Of a DNA stretch of 64,000 nucleotides, positions 23,001 to 38,000 are shown in pieces; the first letter of the stretch is position 1, and every line of letters begins with the position of its first letter. Origin of the DNA: Rhynchonema sp. JSB1_4 (taxonomy: Eukaryota; Nematoda; Chromadorea; Monhysterida; Xyalidae); the NCBI GenBank assembly GCA_030248065.1, contig JASAMV010007929.1, forward strand, positions 1 through 64,000, in the 5' to 3' direction. The translations under genes were made by a program, and so were the position numbers. The notes under the pieces are model-generated. The model made no database searches and was not told the DNA's origin. It was given only the letters and a program-made list of their open reading frames with translations.

Positions 23001-26000
23001 TTGCCAAAAATTGTAATGCAAAACTGATGAGTTTTTCGATTTTAGTGAAAAATTGGCTCGAGCACGAAAATTAACCGGCCCAAAATGGGCCAAAAAGCGT
23101 GTAAACCAAGTGTTTTCGACTGACTTCAACACTCTTTTAGAACACTCGTCACTTCGAACAAATTTTGTACTGAAATTGTTATATTTTTCGAAATTACGTT
23201 CTTAAGTACTGGAAAAGTATTTGGAAAAATTTTTTTCACGAAAAATAAAAAACGGTTCTTTATGACAGTATAATGGTACTACTGGTCAATTAGCCAGAAG
23301 TGTTCACACCGTCGAGGCCTGACACCTCGCCCGTCTGTGAAAGCAGGCCGAAACTGGCAAAACTCACTGCTGTTACATTATTATTGGGTACAACAGAAGC
23401 ACTGGGTTGCCTTGAGGGCTGCATTGAAGCAAAAAATACCAATGTTATTGGTCAGAGGGTAAGGTGCTTTGCGCAAGACCAGTGACACGTGGCTGTTTAT
23501 GCCCAGGGTTTTTTTTTCAAAATTCACTAGGTGCAACTTAGGTGCAACCCCCCAATTTTTAGGTGCAAGCTGGCCAAAGTAGGTGCAACCCCTATTTTGG
23601 ACAAAAAACGCCAATTTTAGGCTATTTTTGCCAGGTTGTGTGTTCAATGCTATTTGCGTGCTTTTAGAAGTTCAATAAAGTTGTAACGCAATGAATGCCT
23701 TTTCCTTTAGCAAAAGCAAACTTTTCAGGGAAAGTTCAACATTTTGTAGCACATTTTGTACTAGTTTCATTATTGAGAACCGATTGAGAAGAAAACGAAA
23801 CAGTAAAATTTTCACGTCACCATATCCACATTTGGGGGTCACGTACGAATCAATTACTTTCGCTGTTCATTTACTGTGTGGGTATCTAATACTGTTGTCA
23901 CGCTCTGCTCTAGTTCTAGTCAGTGTAGTTCCTGGGGGGAGGGGGGTCCCCTCCTAAGGTACACTAACCGCCGCGACCAAGGTACACCAGTACACTAACC
24001 GCCGCACCAGGTACACTAACCGCCGCAATTTTTGCCCAAAATAGGCATTTTTAGCCCAAGATGGGCATTTTAGGCCTAAAATGGGTGTTGTCAAAAGTCG
24101 CCAAAATACCCTATTTATGGAGAATTTTTTCCAAAAAAGGGCAAAAATAGGTCAAATTTTTTACCTCAAAGGACTTTTTCCTGAATTTTGGTCTTCCCCC
24201 CACAGGGAGGTACACTAGCCGCCGCACCGACAAAGTGGGTAGGTTCACTAACCGCCTCGCCGGACCAGGAACTACACTGATCCTAGTACAGCATGTATTT
24301 GTTTTGAATCTTATCACCAGCACACCAGGTACTAACTGTGTACGAAATCAATCAATCAGATCAATATTTTTTGTCGATGTCGACCAAATGCTTCGATGGA
24401 ATTTATTGGAAGGAATGAAAAGCCGCGCAGCGCATTTTTTTGTTTCTAAGCTTTCTAACCTTAAAAGATGCTGTATAAATGCTAAATTAAGCAAACAAGG
24501 GCCCAAAATTTTAGGTGCAACCTTGCACCTAACCCTGAATTTTTAGGTGCAATTCTGATTTTTTAGGTGCAAATTGCACCTAAAAAGTGTCTAAAAAAAA
24601 CTATGTGCCCGTAGCGCCTGACAGCTTCGGTGATCCGGCCAATCGTCAGAGACGAAATCACCGAATTCACCGAGAAAAAACACTGACCGGCTGCCGGCAT
24701 GAAGCGTGGGCGACGGACGTGGACATGTGGCTTACATATCCTTCTGGAAGAAATGTACCGATTGCCAATTCACCCCACCTCTTGTTGGGTGCCATGTCCG
24801 AGGGCCATTACAGCAGGTTTTCGAGAAACGCTGTGCCCTAAAAAGAAGCTTGTTTGGAGTGGGTAGTCGGCCGTGTAATCCGAAGCCTAAGCTTAGTCGT
24901 GTCTACGATAGCGGCCATCGCAGCCCGCTGTTTTGTTCAGCGCCCCCTTGTTGAATGGAAGGTATTTTGCTTGATCAATTTTGTGAAACTTGTTTTACAG
25001 ATCAACAACAAGCAAAGTGTCGACCAAACGACTGACCGGCATCGACTGGGTATGTGTGTGTGTGACTAGATTGATGTTTCACAATTATTGATATAAATTT
25101 TGCATCTTTGCACTCGGCATCAGAACAATCTGTAAATTGCATTGCAGAAAGTGACCGTAGTCGGCGTGGACGCGTGTGGCCAACAAGCACTGGCGTTGTG
25201 CTGGCCGCACGTCGACATGCACGACACGCAGCTGGCAAATGTGATGTTGGACGCTGTATTCACGGAAATGAAATTCGCACGCGATCTCAGTCAGCTCGTG
25301 CACTTGGTGGAACATCTTCGGGCGAAAGGTGTGGCGTTGTGCACTTGCACGTCGCATCTCTTTGGTGTTTGATGTAAAATGGTCATTATTGATGTATAGT
25401 CCAGCCCAGCCACGAACTCATGAGATGACTTATTTTGAAGTTGACTTGAACGGAACCAATAATGTTCCGGTTCCACGTATTTCGGAAATGAAAGAAAGAG
25501 AAATGCATGTATTTTTTAAAAAGACGCTCTCCACCTCGGTGCGTAAATTCCCTTTTGACTCCCAAAACATTTGTGTGTTGAACGATGTTGCTGTTCGCGT
25601 AAGCATGCAACAAATTGAGGTCAGCCAGCTGGAACTTGTCATCACGTCTCTCGGCCCAATCTCTTTCCTTTGTTTGCGAAAACCTGTGCAACCGGCGCAT
25701 TTTTGAATCTGGCCAAGCAAGCTTTAAAAAGAGTCGTCTCATGAGCACGTGGTTGGACTATACTCATTATTGGTGGACTCGTTATTTTCATGACGAGTAG
25801 AAATGATGGGAACGCAATGGCAAAGGCAAACTAGCAATCATAAAAACGTATTATACAGTACATGGGTGTAATCAAACTTGGATACCGACCCGGTCCGATC
25901 TTGCGTTCGTTCGTCACGTGACTTGCATTTGGGATATTTAGAGATTTACTGATGCGACTAATATAGACTGGCTTTTTAAATTGTTAGCAGACTGCCAACA

Positions 26001-29000
26001 ATACGCTGTTTCGCTGGTCGAAATTATTTGCTTGAGTAAATCTCGAAAGATCGTTGATGCAAAAAGTCACATGACCATGGCAAGAACAAACCGGTTAGGT
26101 CACCAAGTTTGATTTCTTGGATGGTATAGTTAGTTTCTAATTTCGTTGCCTCATGCATTCGTACAGACGCAGGGAAACTCGCGTGCGAAAGCTCAACACA
26201 CATAGTCAACAAGCCACGCAGCTAACACACCCAGCTTGTGCAACTGAAACATTCGAAACACACGCGAGCCAGCTGCGTGGCTTATTGACTGTGTTGAGCT
26301 TGTTGCCTGCCTCGACTTCAAACCGCAGTTTCCCTGCGTCTGTAAAAGTTTATGAGGAAACGAAATGAGCAATTTACTATATTACCATAATTGTAGCCGC
26401 CACCGACGACGCCGCTGCTCTGTTGCGTCTGTACGCCTTGGCACTTCGCCAACTCCTAGTCTCGGTCGGGCACAACGTGCACACAATGCGACAGGCATTC
26501 GTTAGAGGTGAATGTCTCGCACCGGACAGTGTTGATGGTTGTTTACTGTCGACTCTGCTTGATGCCGATCTTCGGGAATCCGTGCGCACGCTGCATGAAA
26601 CATTTGCGCACATGACCGCTCTGGGCGTATTTGTGCATCTGCAGGATGCGTGCGTGTAAGTTGCTTTTGATCGTTAACTTTTGGTGACGTTAGGTGTCAC
26701 CGTTAGATAATTACAAAATGGCGAATTGGCTACCGTCCTTTGACCTGATAGCTAATATGATGCACATGCCTCAATCAACGCACAGGCCTTTCGTCTGGTG
26801 AATATCACAACGATATCGGCAATTGAATCGCAAAATTTTGCGCGTCTCAACAATAATGTAACAGCAGTGAGTTTTGCCCGTTTCGGCCTGTTGTCACTGA
26901 CAGGCGAGGTGCCAGGCCTCGTCGGTGCGAATACCGCTGGCCAATCGACCTCCAAAGAGGAGCTCGAGCAGACCTTATTGCTCAAGTAAAACATCACTGC
27001 TGCGCACAAAACTGCAAGCCAGTCATCAAAACTAAGACCACACACTCAGTTCAGTACCGACCGACCAGAAACTTATTTTCTCATTCCTTTATTTTTGTGG
27101 TCATTTTGCTGGGCTGTTGAACGCGCGCTCATCACTTGTGCGTTCTCTGCGCGCTGAGGTTGATAGCGACTGTAGCATCAATGAATGGCCATGGCCAGCA
27201 ATCACAGCATTGGCCTTTGGTACTATGCCTGTGCGTGTTGTTTTAGCAGGCGCATGCACACTTTTATCGTCGCGGTGACTTTGTCATGTTAGCGTTATGC
27301 CCTGGATAAAAAGAAACTAATTGTATTGAATGCCTCACGCGTTGTATATACACTAGCGCTGAACTAATTTGCTCTCATGCCTTGATGGGCCCTTTATTTT
27401 GTCTGTAAACCCATTACCGGCTGATGGTTAAAAATTGTCCGCACGATTTTGCACTGAAGTGAATAGGCTCAGTGGAGAACGAACGATCTGTCAGATCGTC
27501 AATCGAGCGAAATGTGCATTATCTTGTATGATTCAATACTGAATACTTTGAATTTCTAACATTCGCCCTTCGTATTCAGGGACACTTTGTTCGCGTCGGC
27601 TGGTCGTCTGTCACTTGACTACGACACCGAAAGTCGTCGACCGCATAAACAATTGCGAAAGTTGCTCCAGCTGCCGTTCCAACGAATCAGCGAATACTCG
27701 GACCTGTTGCGGCGCGTGGCGCGATGCTTTGAGGGGCATAAAGTTGGTGCGGTGGGGAAACATATTGGATTGGGCTGAAGATTGGCCAAATATATTACCT
27801 TACCCTTTGATGGTAAATTACTCGTAAAAGCCTCTACTAAGCGGGGCTTTCCCACACTGGCGCAGCAGGCTGCCACAACATTGGCAGCAAATTGTTTTCG
27901 GTTTCAAACGTGGTGATCGGATCGGTTCTGTGCTGCGCTTGATTAGGTGTAGGGCCACAGTAAGGTAAGGTCTTGCAGAATTAGGGTTATTTGGAGATTT
28001 ACTAATGAAGCTAATCTCCTTAATGCAAAATAGTCACCTGATCAAGGCAACGAGCTTTGGCAAAGTTTTCGACGCACATGTGCATATAAAAGCTACGTTC
28101 ATAAAGGTAAAGGTAAAGGCGTTCCGCAGAATTTAGGCTCCGCGAGGGACCTACCAACAACCCGTTGCCGGTGACTTTAATGGGTAGGTGCCTGTTACCC
28201 GGAGCAATTGCTGCTTCCCATTTACCGACCCTTCTCAGGGATAGAAGGCTGGGTTGACCCACGACACCACTTTGATGTTGCTCCGTCCGCTGGGGGTTGA
28301 TCCCAGAACTAACCAGGCCAAACACTGCTTAGCCTGCCAGATCGGACGGGCTACACACGAGCAAACGTGGTATGGGTGTCTCATACGCACGACAGACGCT
28401 AAATATTGCATTCATTTTTATAGGCGCATACCACGATCATGTACGAATTCCACGAGTGGAAAGTGTTGTTGTTGGTCACAGCCAATGTGACCAATGTGGC
28501 TGAGAAGACGGACGAACATTGGCGCAGCATGAATGCACAATTGAATGTGGGTGAATGGGATTAGTCTTGTAGTTAAATTTGGTGGCCGGATCCACCTGCC
28601 TTGGTTACATGAGTTTTTTTCTGTTGAGGGCATTTTGAGTTCATTTGTTGCCACCGTTTTGTGACAAATCAGTAATTGTGTGTTTTCGCAGTTGACACAC
28701 AAATTCTGCACTGAAAAAAGTTGATGATGCCCATAAAATCTAGAAACATGCTCGGAGCAAAACAAATCTTGTGATTGTAACCAAGGAGATGCACTAAATT
28801 TAATGGCAAACTTAATAAAAATAATAACGAGTTATTTATCCGTTCGCAGCAAGCCAACCTTCGAACTCGTTGTCGTTTTGTGCTCAAATGTTTCCATCGC
28901 AACGGCAATGCTGGCGTGTTGTGGTTGTCAATCGACGGAAGCAGTGAGCGACAATGGACACATATCGTGATCGCGTCGGATGCACTCATTGTCATCAGGG

Positions 29001-32000
29001 TGGGTTCGCAATAGCGACGCTCGAGCGTTGATCAACGACAATACAGTAAAAGGAGTGTATGGCAGTGTTTTAACCTGTATACAATAACCTGGATACAGTA
29101 ACCTGTATCATACAGCCAACAGTATTCTTTTTTGCGTTCAGCGCGTAAAATCCACGTTTTTAGAATGGGAAGCAACGCAGTCGGTGATTTTCACTGTGTA
29201 GGCAGAGTTGGGACTCGATAATCCATATGTTCTCTCCTATGCCCATGCGACATCGCATTGCATTCACTTTCATCTTCTATATTTATTCTAAATGTTATTC
29301 TTTATAGAAAAAAGATGCGTTCATCTACCCATATCCGTTGGTCTGGGTCGATTCCAGCAAAACGATCGATTCAAAAGAGGCCAAGTGAGTGTGACTCAGT
29401 GTTGTAACTAGATCGTGCCAAAGCTGGGAAACGCATGCGTTATTTTGTTTCAGATATTATATCGAGCTGCTGGTGCCAGAAAGCAATTTGTTGTTTGAAT
29501 TGAGCGATGCTGCAGCCAAGGTCGGCTGATCAAGATCTACTTTTTTCATTATCACAAACGTTGTGATAAGGGGGTTCCCGTCAAAAACGCCGAAAAAAAT
29601 GCCGAAAACAAAAAATGCCGAAAGAAAATGCCGAAAACAAAAATGCCGAAAACAAAAAATGCCGAAAATTAAAAAATGCTTCTAATGTTATGAAATTTCG
29701 TTTTGGGTGGGTATTCATGTTGTTCGTGCACCAAAAATGGCCCTGGTACAATTCGGACTGAACTTGTAATTCTCGTTTGGTCACATGTCTTCCTGGCTCG
29801 CAGCCTAAGCCTAACCCTGAATCAAGGCCTGTGCTGTTCCATTTTTGTGAATATGTTGTTAATGTGGACAGGTCTTCCTGGCTGGCAGCCTTTTCCTAAG
29901 CCTAAATGAAGGCAAGTGCCGTTCAATTTTGTAAATATTTCCTCATGTGAACAGGTCTTCCTGGCTGGCAGCCTAAGCCTAAGCCTAATCCTGAATGACA
30001 GCCTGAGCATTTGTACTTTTGTGGATGTTTCGTTCATTTGGACAATTCTTCCTGGCTGGTAGCCTAAGCCTAAGCCTGACCCTGAATGAAGGCCTTGGCA
30101 GCCATACTTTTGTGAACGTTTCCTTTATCTGGCCGATTTTACAATTGTGGGGTGATGTTTCACTTGTGGGTGAATCCCAATTCGATCCCCGGCATTTTTT
30201 TTTCTTTCGGCATTTTTTGTTTTCGGCATTTTTTTCGGCGTTTTTTGTTTTCGGCATTATTTTTTTCGGCGTTTTTTTCGGTGGTTTTTTTGGCATTTTT
30301 TCGGCGTTTTTGACGGCCACCGATAAGGGGCGCCTACTGCTGACCACGTGAAATTGAAATATAATCCCATTTTTGGCTAAACAACATTTGTCAGTCAATG
30401 TCATAAGTGTGCGTCAATCATTATGCAACGTGAATTGTAGAGCGTGTGTTTTTGCCCATTCCAACAGTCAAGTGGTGCGCTAGGTCATCGTCAGTACGAA
30501 TGCACAAGATGACTAGTTGACCTCAAAACACACGAGCTAGTTTTGTGCTCGCATAAAAAACAACTACTCGTGCAAACGCACACAACGTACAATATAACCC
30601 CCTTTCAGACCGAGTTCCTCCAAACAATGCACCAAGCACTATCGCAACATCTACATGGCGGCGTCTACAGTAACCCGCCATTGAGCGACAGTCCGTCAAC
30701 AGCGCCACTACGTCGTAAGGCTGCACACACGTTCAGTGGCAGACACGAACTGTATGCTGGTGCTGAGTTCGTTGGCACGTGGCTGATGGCAATGCCACAT
30801 GCACGGTATGGGCTGATATTAGAGTGGTCAAATCAGTTTGTCAACTCACAGCAGCCCCGAGTGAGCGCGAGAACTAATGCATGGTATTCGGGGTGAGTTG
30901 ACGACTCTACAAAGTGAATGGACGAAGTGGTTTGACCACCAGTTGACCACTGTAATATAGGCCGGGAAACTACGTAACTATGTCAACCACCCTGTTGTGT
31001 GCTCATAATGCACTTTGTATAGTCTTTCCGTTTTATAAGAGTCCAGAGGCGGTATACAGAAAATGTTTCAACGCCTTGAAAACAGCAGTCATCGTCGTGG
31101 GTGATAACCAACAGGTCGACAACGTGGCTCGAAACATGCGTGTTACTTGATGGCTGCTGTTGCGATGAAACATTTGCTGTATACTTTGTTTGGACCGAGA
31201 ATAAAATGAAAGACTATAGTATTTCAGAGGCGAGATGTCCTGGCCGGATGGCCGCGTGTACACTGGTCGATTTACGGATGGACTGATGCACGGGTTCGTT
31301 GATGTTTCAATTGCAAGTTCGGTGTTCGACAAAAAACAATTGTTGCTGGCAGCATCCATTTGCCGAAATTCACAACATCATTATTTCGTTTCAGTCGTGG
31401 CACCATGCAACATGCGAACAACGGCCTGCACATTGTCGGGCATTGGAAGGCCGGCCAGCTGCACGGATTGGTGCGAATCACGTTAGTGTGTGAAACATTA
31501 ACTTGTTCCATTTGTCCATGCTGCCAAAATGTCCAGTCCGGGAAGAAGACAACTCCAGTTTCACAGACGAGGGAAAAGACAAGTGCACTTTCAGTGAATC
31601 TGTCTCTGTGGTAGATCGATTCTCAATCAAACCGCCAGATTCACTACGATGGAGAGCAGACTGTGTCTTGTTTTCAGCTACAACGACAAGTCCTACTACG
31701 AGGGCTTCGCCAAGTGCGGCCAACGCAACGGACACGGTGTGTATAGGTGCAGTGCACACACGTATGTTGGTGCGTGGATGAATGATGTGCGACACGGTTA
31801 GTTGTTGTGTGTATGATGTTGTTGTTGGGACATCCAAGTCAACATGTTAGATGCCAAAATGAATTGATTTGTGATAGCAAAAAATTGTTTTAAAAAGGTA
31901 AAGAAAAGAGAGCGAAATCGATGAGTTGCTGTGGTGCGAAATCTTGTCCACTCAAGATCTGGTGCACAGAACGCGACGAAACAGCGGGACGAACGCAATC

Positions 32001-35000
32001 TTTCAAAAATAGCAGCCGCCTGAGGAGTAGTTTAGGAATAAGTAAGGCGGATTAGCGCGTTTAGTGACAGTGATGTTTGCCCGTTTCATCTTGTTCTCCA
32101 CCCACACACACAATTTTGAATTTGACATCGTCAGCGCGAGCGCACCAAATGGCCACGTGAGCTTGAAACACACGATCTTATGCTCTCGTTGACGTCAAGT
32201 TTTTGCCTTGCCAATTCAGGCTACGGTGTGCTGTCGACGCAACGCGAGAAATATCTGGGCGAATGGCGTGACGATAAACAACACGGACGAGGCACGTTGG
32301 TGTTGATTGACGGCACATATTACGAGGCTCGGTTCGATGCCGGCATTATTACGGTAAGTGTGGCTGGGCAGGGCGTGAAACATTGAATCACATAGGATTA
32401 CATACAACAGGTCAAATTTGCTAGACAGACAGTCAAATTTCCACACGGTGAATATCTTGACAGTGGGAAACACCAAGAACACCGGAAAGTGATCTCGGCA
32501 TAGCGAACAAACGATCAGGCCCGGGTTTGGGCGACGCTTATTTTTACGGCTCTTGCGCTGTTAGTCCGGTTCTGTTCACTGTGCAGAGGTTTGACTGTAT
32601 ATGACTATCGTGAAATTGAAACATCACGCTCATTTCAGCGCGGCACAGTGATTCTTGCAGACGGCACACAGTTCAGCGGTGAAATGAACGGACGCGGTGT
32701 GCTGGCGGGAAAGGTTGGCAGAGAGTTTGTGGTTTACAATTTTGTGTGCTGTAAAATTAATATGCATGTTTGAACCACATTTTGGTCCCCAGTTTGTCTT
32801 TGGTCTCAATTATGACTCAATGTGGCGAATGTTCACGCTGAACAATAATTCAGATCCCGATCATGTGAATGAATAGATGATAGAGCATTACTCAATGCCT
32901 AAACCCCAATCGCCTTTCCCGATCAGGGTGTGCTGCGTCTGTGCAACGGCGACAGCATCGATGGCTGTTTCGACGGTTCACTGTTGTCCGGTCAAGTGGC
33001 CATCTCCGGCTCGGCCGTGTATCAGAAAGCGATCGCGCCCATTGAATCGCCCACACAGCACGCCATCATCAATCAGTTCGTGTTGAGTCTCAGTTCAGGG
33101 GTTTGTATTAAAATCCGATGATATTGATACTCAAAGAAAGTTGTTTCATTATTTTATCTTTTTCCGAACTTTATTTAGTGCCTTGCGTTCAGGCTTAATC
33201 ATACGGCCCAACAGCAAGTTTTTGGCCATTTGAGCCAGTGGTGTGAAACCCGTTGACTTGATCGTATTGGATTTGGTTTGATAAAGTGACTTCTTTATGA
33301 CGCGCTGCTTTCGGTCAGCGTCAGAGTTGTTGCCAGCTAGCTCACTAATGGTACGCCAACTGCAATAAGTGTGATGAGCATTTGACGACCAAGAAGACAG
33401 ATTCGATCGTCGAATCACAAAGTATGTTGCTGATTTTTGCTGCCCACATTCAGCATGGACGGCAGTGCGTCATCATCGACGTGCGAGTTTGTGCCGGGTG
33501 ACGATCGGTGGCGTGACGTGTTCACAGCGTGGTTCGAGCACTACCTCGACGTCGACCCGAATTCGGCCGATGCACATGAACCGGATGTGTTGTGGCGAGC
33601 GATTGCGGCCGCCAGTGCGCGCGTCAACGGACACATTGCCGATGGGGCGCCGTTGTCGCCGACCAAACTCAGACTGGAACCGTTGTGGTTGGTTATTTTT
33701 GATCATGCTCGTTTATTTTAGACCAGGGCAGTTGCAGGCAGGGTTGGAAAAAAAAATTTTTTTTTTAAACAAGTTTTTTTTTTTAAAAAAAAAAATTTTT
33801 TTTTAAAAAAAAAATTTTTTTTTTAAAAAGTCTGAGATTCGGGGAAATTTTACCAAATTTGCCTAAAAAACGCGCAAAATCGCGAAAAAATGCAACTTTA
33901 ATTGGCAAGTCACTTTTGTGACTTGGTTTGCATCACTTATCAAGGGTGTTTACGTCATTTCGGTGCGATCCAACAGTCTGTGCTTGATATGGACCGCTGA
34001 TTGCTGCTCTGTGGTATCGGACACAGCAGTTTGTGGCCGAATAAGCAAGATTCACTCATAAACCACACAGAATTGAGAATATAAGCTGCAGAAATACTTG
34101 TCGGGTAGCTGAATCAGTCGTATATGACCGACCTGATGGGGTATGACATCGAAGTACCATGTAGGCACATGCATACTGTGTCCCATGTATTACGGGAAGG
34201 TATAATAACATCATTTGGGGTATCTTAGGTACCAAATACATGTTCCAAAGGTGATTTTGTGAAGAAAATTTTTCGACCCTTGAGAAAAAATGACAAAAAA
34301 TAACCCCCAAAAAGGCCATTTTTGGACGTTTTAGAACATTTTGTTCCCCCGAAAATTTTTAAAAAAAAATTTTTTTTTTAAAAAAAAAAATTTTTTCAAA
34401 ACCTTTTTTTCTCAAAAAAAAAAAAATTTTTTTTTTAAAAAAAAAAAATTTTTTTTTTTGCCCAACCCTGGTTGCAGGTATCATGAATATGAATCGTGGT
34501 TGTGGTTCATATATGAATGAATGAATCATGAGTGAGTGAATGACAAAACCGTCGAATTTTCTATGATGGTAATGAAAATACCAAATTCCAGCCCCATCAA
34601 AAATCGACTTCGAGTGCGGCGCCCGTAGCCCTGATGCATTCCATACACTGTAGTGTGTACCTGCATCCATTGTGAAATTTGAACATTGTGCCAACTAGGG
34701 ATCGGTATCGGGGGTATGCCGATACCCGATACCCGACAGTTCATGAAAAAAGCCGATACCCGATACTTCGAAAATAACCCGATACCCGATAGTGCCGAAA
34801 TACCAATGAAAACGCCGCTTTTATAGCAAAACTGAGGTTCTTGCAAGCGTCGCGCGGGATTTTTTTTTCAGATAGCCATTGAGTACTGCGTGCAACAATT
34901 TTTGTCATAAAAATTGCGCTCTGTTGTTGTGTTATGCAACATGAAAATAGTTCCAACCAACCAATGATCAATGCAGCACATCGATCGGTCGTCGCAACCA

Positions 35001-38000
35001 ACCGACACGACGCGATGTGTTGGACCGAATTCCCCCGTTCGACCAGCCGTGGGGCGCACGATACGTCAGGATGGTGACGGACTATTGTGATGAGGTTGGT
35101 GCATGTTTGGGGCGTTAATGGTTTTTTGAGGCAAGCGTTTGGAGCCATCCGCGTGACACACACGCAAGTGCTCACACACGATCGGTTACTTGGCTATTGG
35201 ACGTTTGGACCAGATTGGCGATAGGATATTTGCCTTGGTCACGCCACTTCTTTTGACTTTGAGTAATTTTCGAGCTATAGTGGTGCCACCGGTTTTGACC
35301 GCCTAGGCAACAACTTCATGCTGGTTGAACGAAATCAGTGGCATCAGTAGTCCTGGAATTTGTTCAGAATATAGTCACATGACAAAGGCAAATCCTATCC
35401 TATCAGACATTTTCATATGGATCCCTGTTATTTCCATTGTTCGGATCTCATCGTGTCCCGCCCATTTGGGCCAATTGATATGTGGGTAACGCAGAACGTC
35501 CACTAAAGTCATCAACTCAACCTCAGCCGTGAGTAAGCGCGGCGAATAACACATGTCATTCGGCGTGAGTTGACGACTTGATCATATTTGCATTTGCAGA
35601 CAATGCTGGTGCAATGGCATCCGTGGTCCGAGTTGGTGATCGGTTTGTGCAAAGTGTTCGAGAACGGATATCTGGGTGTGGCTGAGCACAGTAGGATGCT
35701 GCCGCAAGCCGCTGACGAACTCCGATCGATCATCAAACGACTGTATGATGTGTTGAGGTAAGGTGGTGAAGCAACGGCACCCCTGTTAGGCGGAGGACCT
35801 GAGTTCGAATCCGAGGTCGAAGACAGCAGTTTTTGTTCGCGAAATATTTTGGAATGTGCATGCGCTCACAAAGCGAATTCACGCTGGTAAAGGTAGTTGA
35901 AGTTGACGCAAGCTTAAAATGCGAACAGCGAAGAGAAACGCTCGCACCAAACTATGGGTCGTTGTGAGAGGCGGTGAAAATTCAGTTCGTTTTCTAAACT
36001 TCTGCAAGTCTTGTTGTTGAGAAACGTATGCATTTTATGTGTGCAGGCGTGAAGATTCTACTTTTGAGCAACTTTAGTGCTTGTCAAAATTAGTATCATC
36101 GGTAGATACAACTCATCCGTAATATACAGAGTGAAAACAAGCAGAAACAAGGTGCGATCAAAATGTTTGACACCGACCATCTTGATTGCAGACTGTTGTT
36201 CCCACTGATCCCGGAGAGTTTGTTCCCGGACGACGACCCCAGTCAACAACCACAACAGCAACATCATCAAAGCTGCAGTCAGTCGTCGACCGAGCCAAAC
36301 AGCCCTGAACATCAAGGCGAATTGCCAGTTCCGGCCGCAGGCCAGGAACAGGCGACCACTTTCGGACTACCGACGGCCAGGTTCAACTCATTGGGACATT
36401 GGCTATGCGGCCGTGTCTACAGACAGTGCTATGCGACCATATTCACGTTGTATCAGGTATTGTTGTGTTGTTGATTTGGAACATTGGGGCTGTGCGCAGA
36501 AGCCAGGTGTTGTTGGGGCACGTGACCATTTGGTGCATTCGGCACCGACGATGGTCTGGTCTAGGGCTCTATCGCCACCGCGTCCGGATGCGGTCAACGG
36601 GATGGATATGGCGATGTCTCGTTCGATACGCATTCACGTCAGCCTGGGGACGCCAGCCACGTCGCTAAATGGTGGTACACGGAAGTGACGGACCATCACC
36701 AACCCACCATCTGTTCTGGACTGTTGACAATATGGACTGATCCCAATATGCCCTCTGAGCCCGACATTTGTCGTTTGACGAGGACGAGGATTAATGCATA
36801 ATTTTCAGTTCTGTTAACATGTCCTGTGATCTGTCCTGATGTCCGTGATCTTCCTCTCTCCTGGCGCTAGCATGCGAAAACAAACATTCATCCAACCCCC
36901 ACCCCCACCCAAAACCAATAAACCAAACCAACCATGGTCTGGTCTACCACCTGTCTGTGAAATCTGTTCGAAACGGGCAATCAAGCAGTTGTGGTGTTCG
37001 GATATCGTGCAGGGACGCACCAGAGTGTGCGTGAAACACTCATCGTGCACGCTAGGCACTGAAACATCATCGTGTTTTCGTTGCAGATCGATAACGAACA
37101 ACTGGACAGGCAGTACTGGCAACGGGTGACGTTGTGGAATGCGAAAAGTGATGTTGCACTGTTGGACACAATTGAAGTGGACAGGTTAGATTGTTGGACA
37201 CTATACTTAGAAATAATGTATTGTTCCACCGTGTAAGGTAAGCATGCATATAGTCCAGCCACGAACTCATGAATGAGACGACTTTTTTGAAATTGGCTTG
37301 TGCGGATCCAATAATGCTCAGGTACTACGTATTTCGGAAATGAAAGAAAGAGAAACACACGTATTATTTTAAAACACGCTTTCCACCTCGGTGCGTAAAT
37401 TCCCTTTTGACTTCCAAAACATTTGTGTGCTGAACACGTTGCTGTTCGCGTAAGCACGCAACAAATTGAGGTCAGCCAGCTGGAAGTTGTCATCACATCT
37501 CTCAGCCCGATCTCTTTCTTTTGTTTGCGAAAACTCGTGTATCCGGTGCATTTTTGAATCTGGCCAAGCAAGCTTTGAAAAGAGTCGTCTCATGAGCTGG
37601 TGGTTGGACTATACACGCGCTACTTTCACACGCACAGCTTGGTTCAGTGTCAGTTCTGTGGCGATGTTTGGGCGAAGAGCCAACATTTGAAGAGCGAAAT
37701 CATACAAGTGCAGTCTACCCTCTTTGTAGCGACATGATGATTACATTACCTGGCATTTTCTGTCACTTACGGCCAGACCTGTTCGGGAGCGAAAATAATA
37801 CATGTCAGGATTTGTTCCTTTTGACAAACAATTGGAGGTTGACGGCTTTTTTAATACAATAATATATGTAAATTTTTGTTTAATATATGTAATCCCAAAA
37901 TAATATGTGTCACAATATAATTACATAACATTTGCACAGCTCTGCTTACGGCCAATTGGGGATCACAGAAGGATTCACTGTGGTCACTTTAAAAAGGGTT

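Noticed and set aside
24587..24841. 84-codon plus-strand frame between ALS2 exons
   Set aside because: The exons at 22651-22804 and 25001-25049 join in phase and RCC1/DH continuity does not need it.
26786..26998. Open frame in an ALS2 intron that could be an extra exon or supply a 12-nt microexon
   Set aside because: The flanking exons 26397-26655 and 27580-27742 join directly in phase, and the second half matches a dispersed repeat at 23290-23390.
28101..28331. Possible retroelement 3' end with AAAGGT repeats and a B-box-like GGTTGATCCC
   Set aside because: No second copy or clear end was found in the window, so it is left as plain intron.
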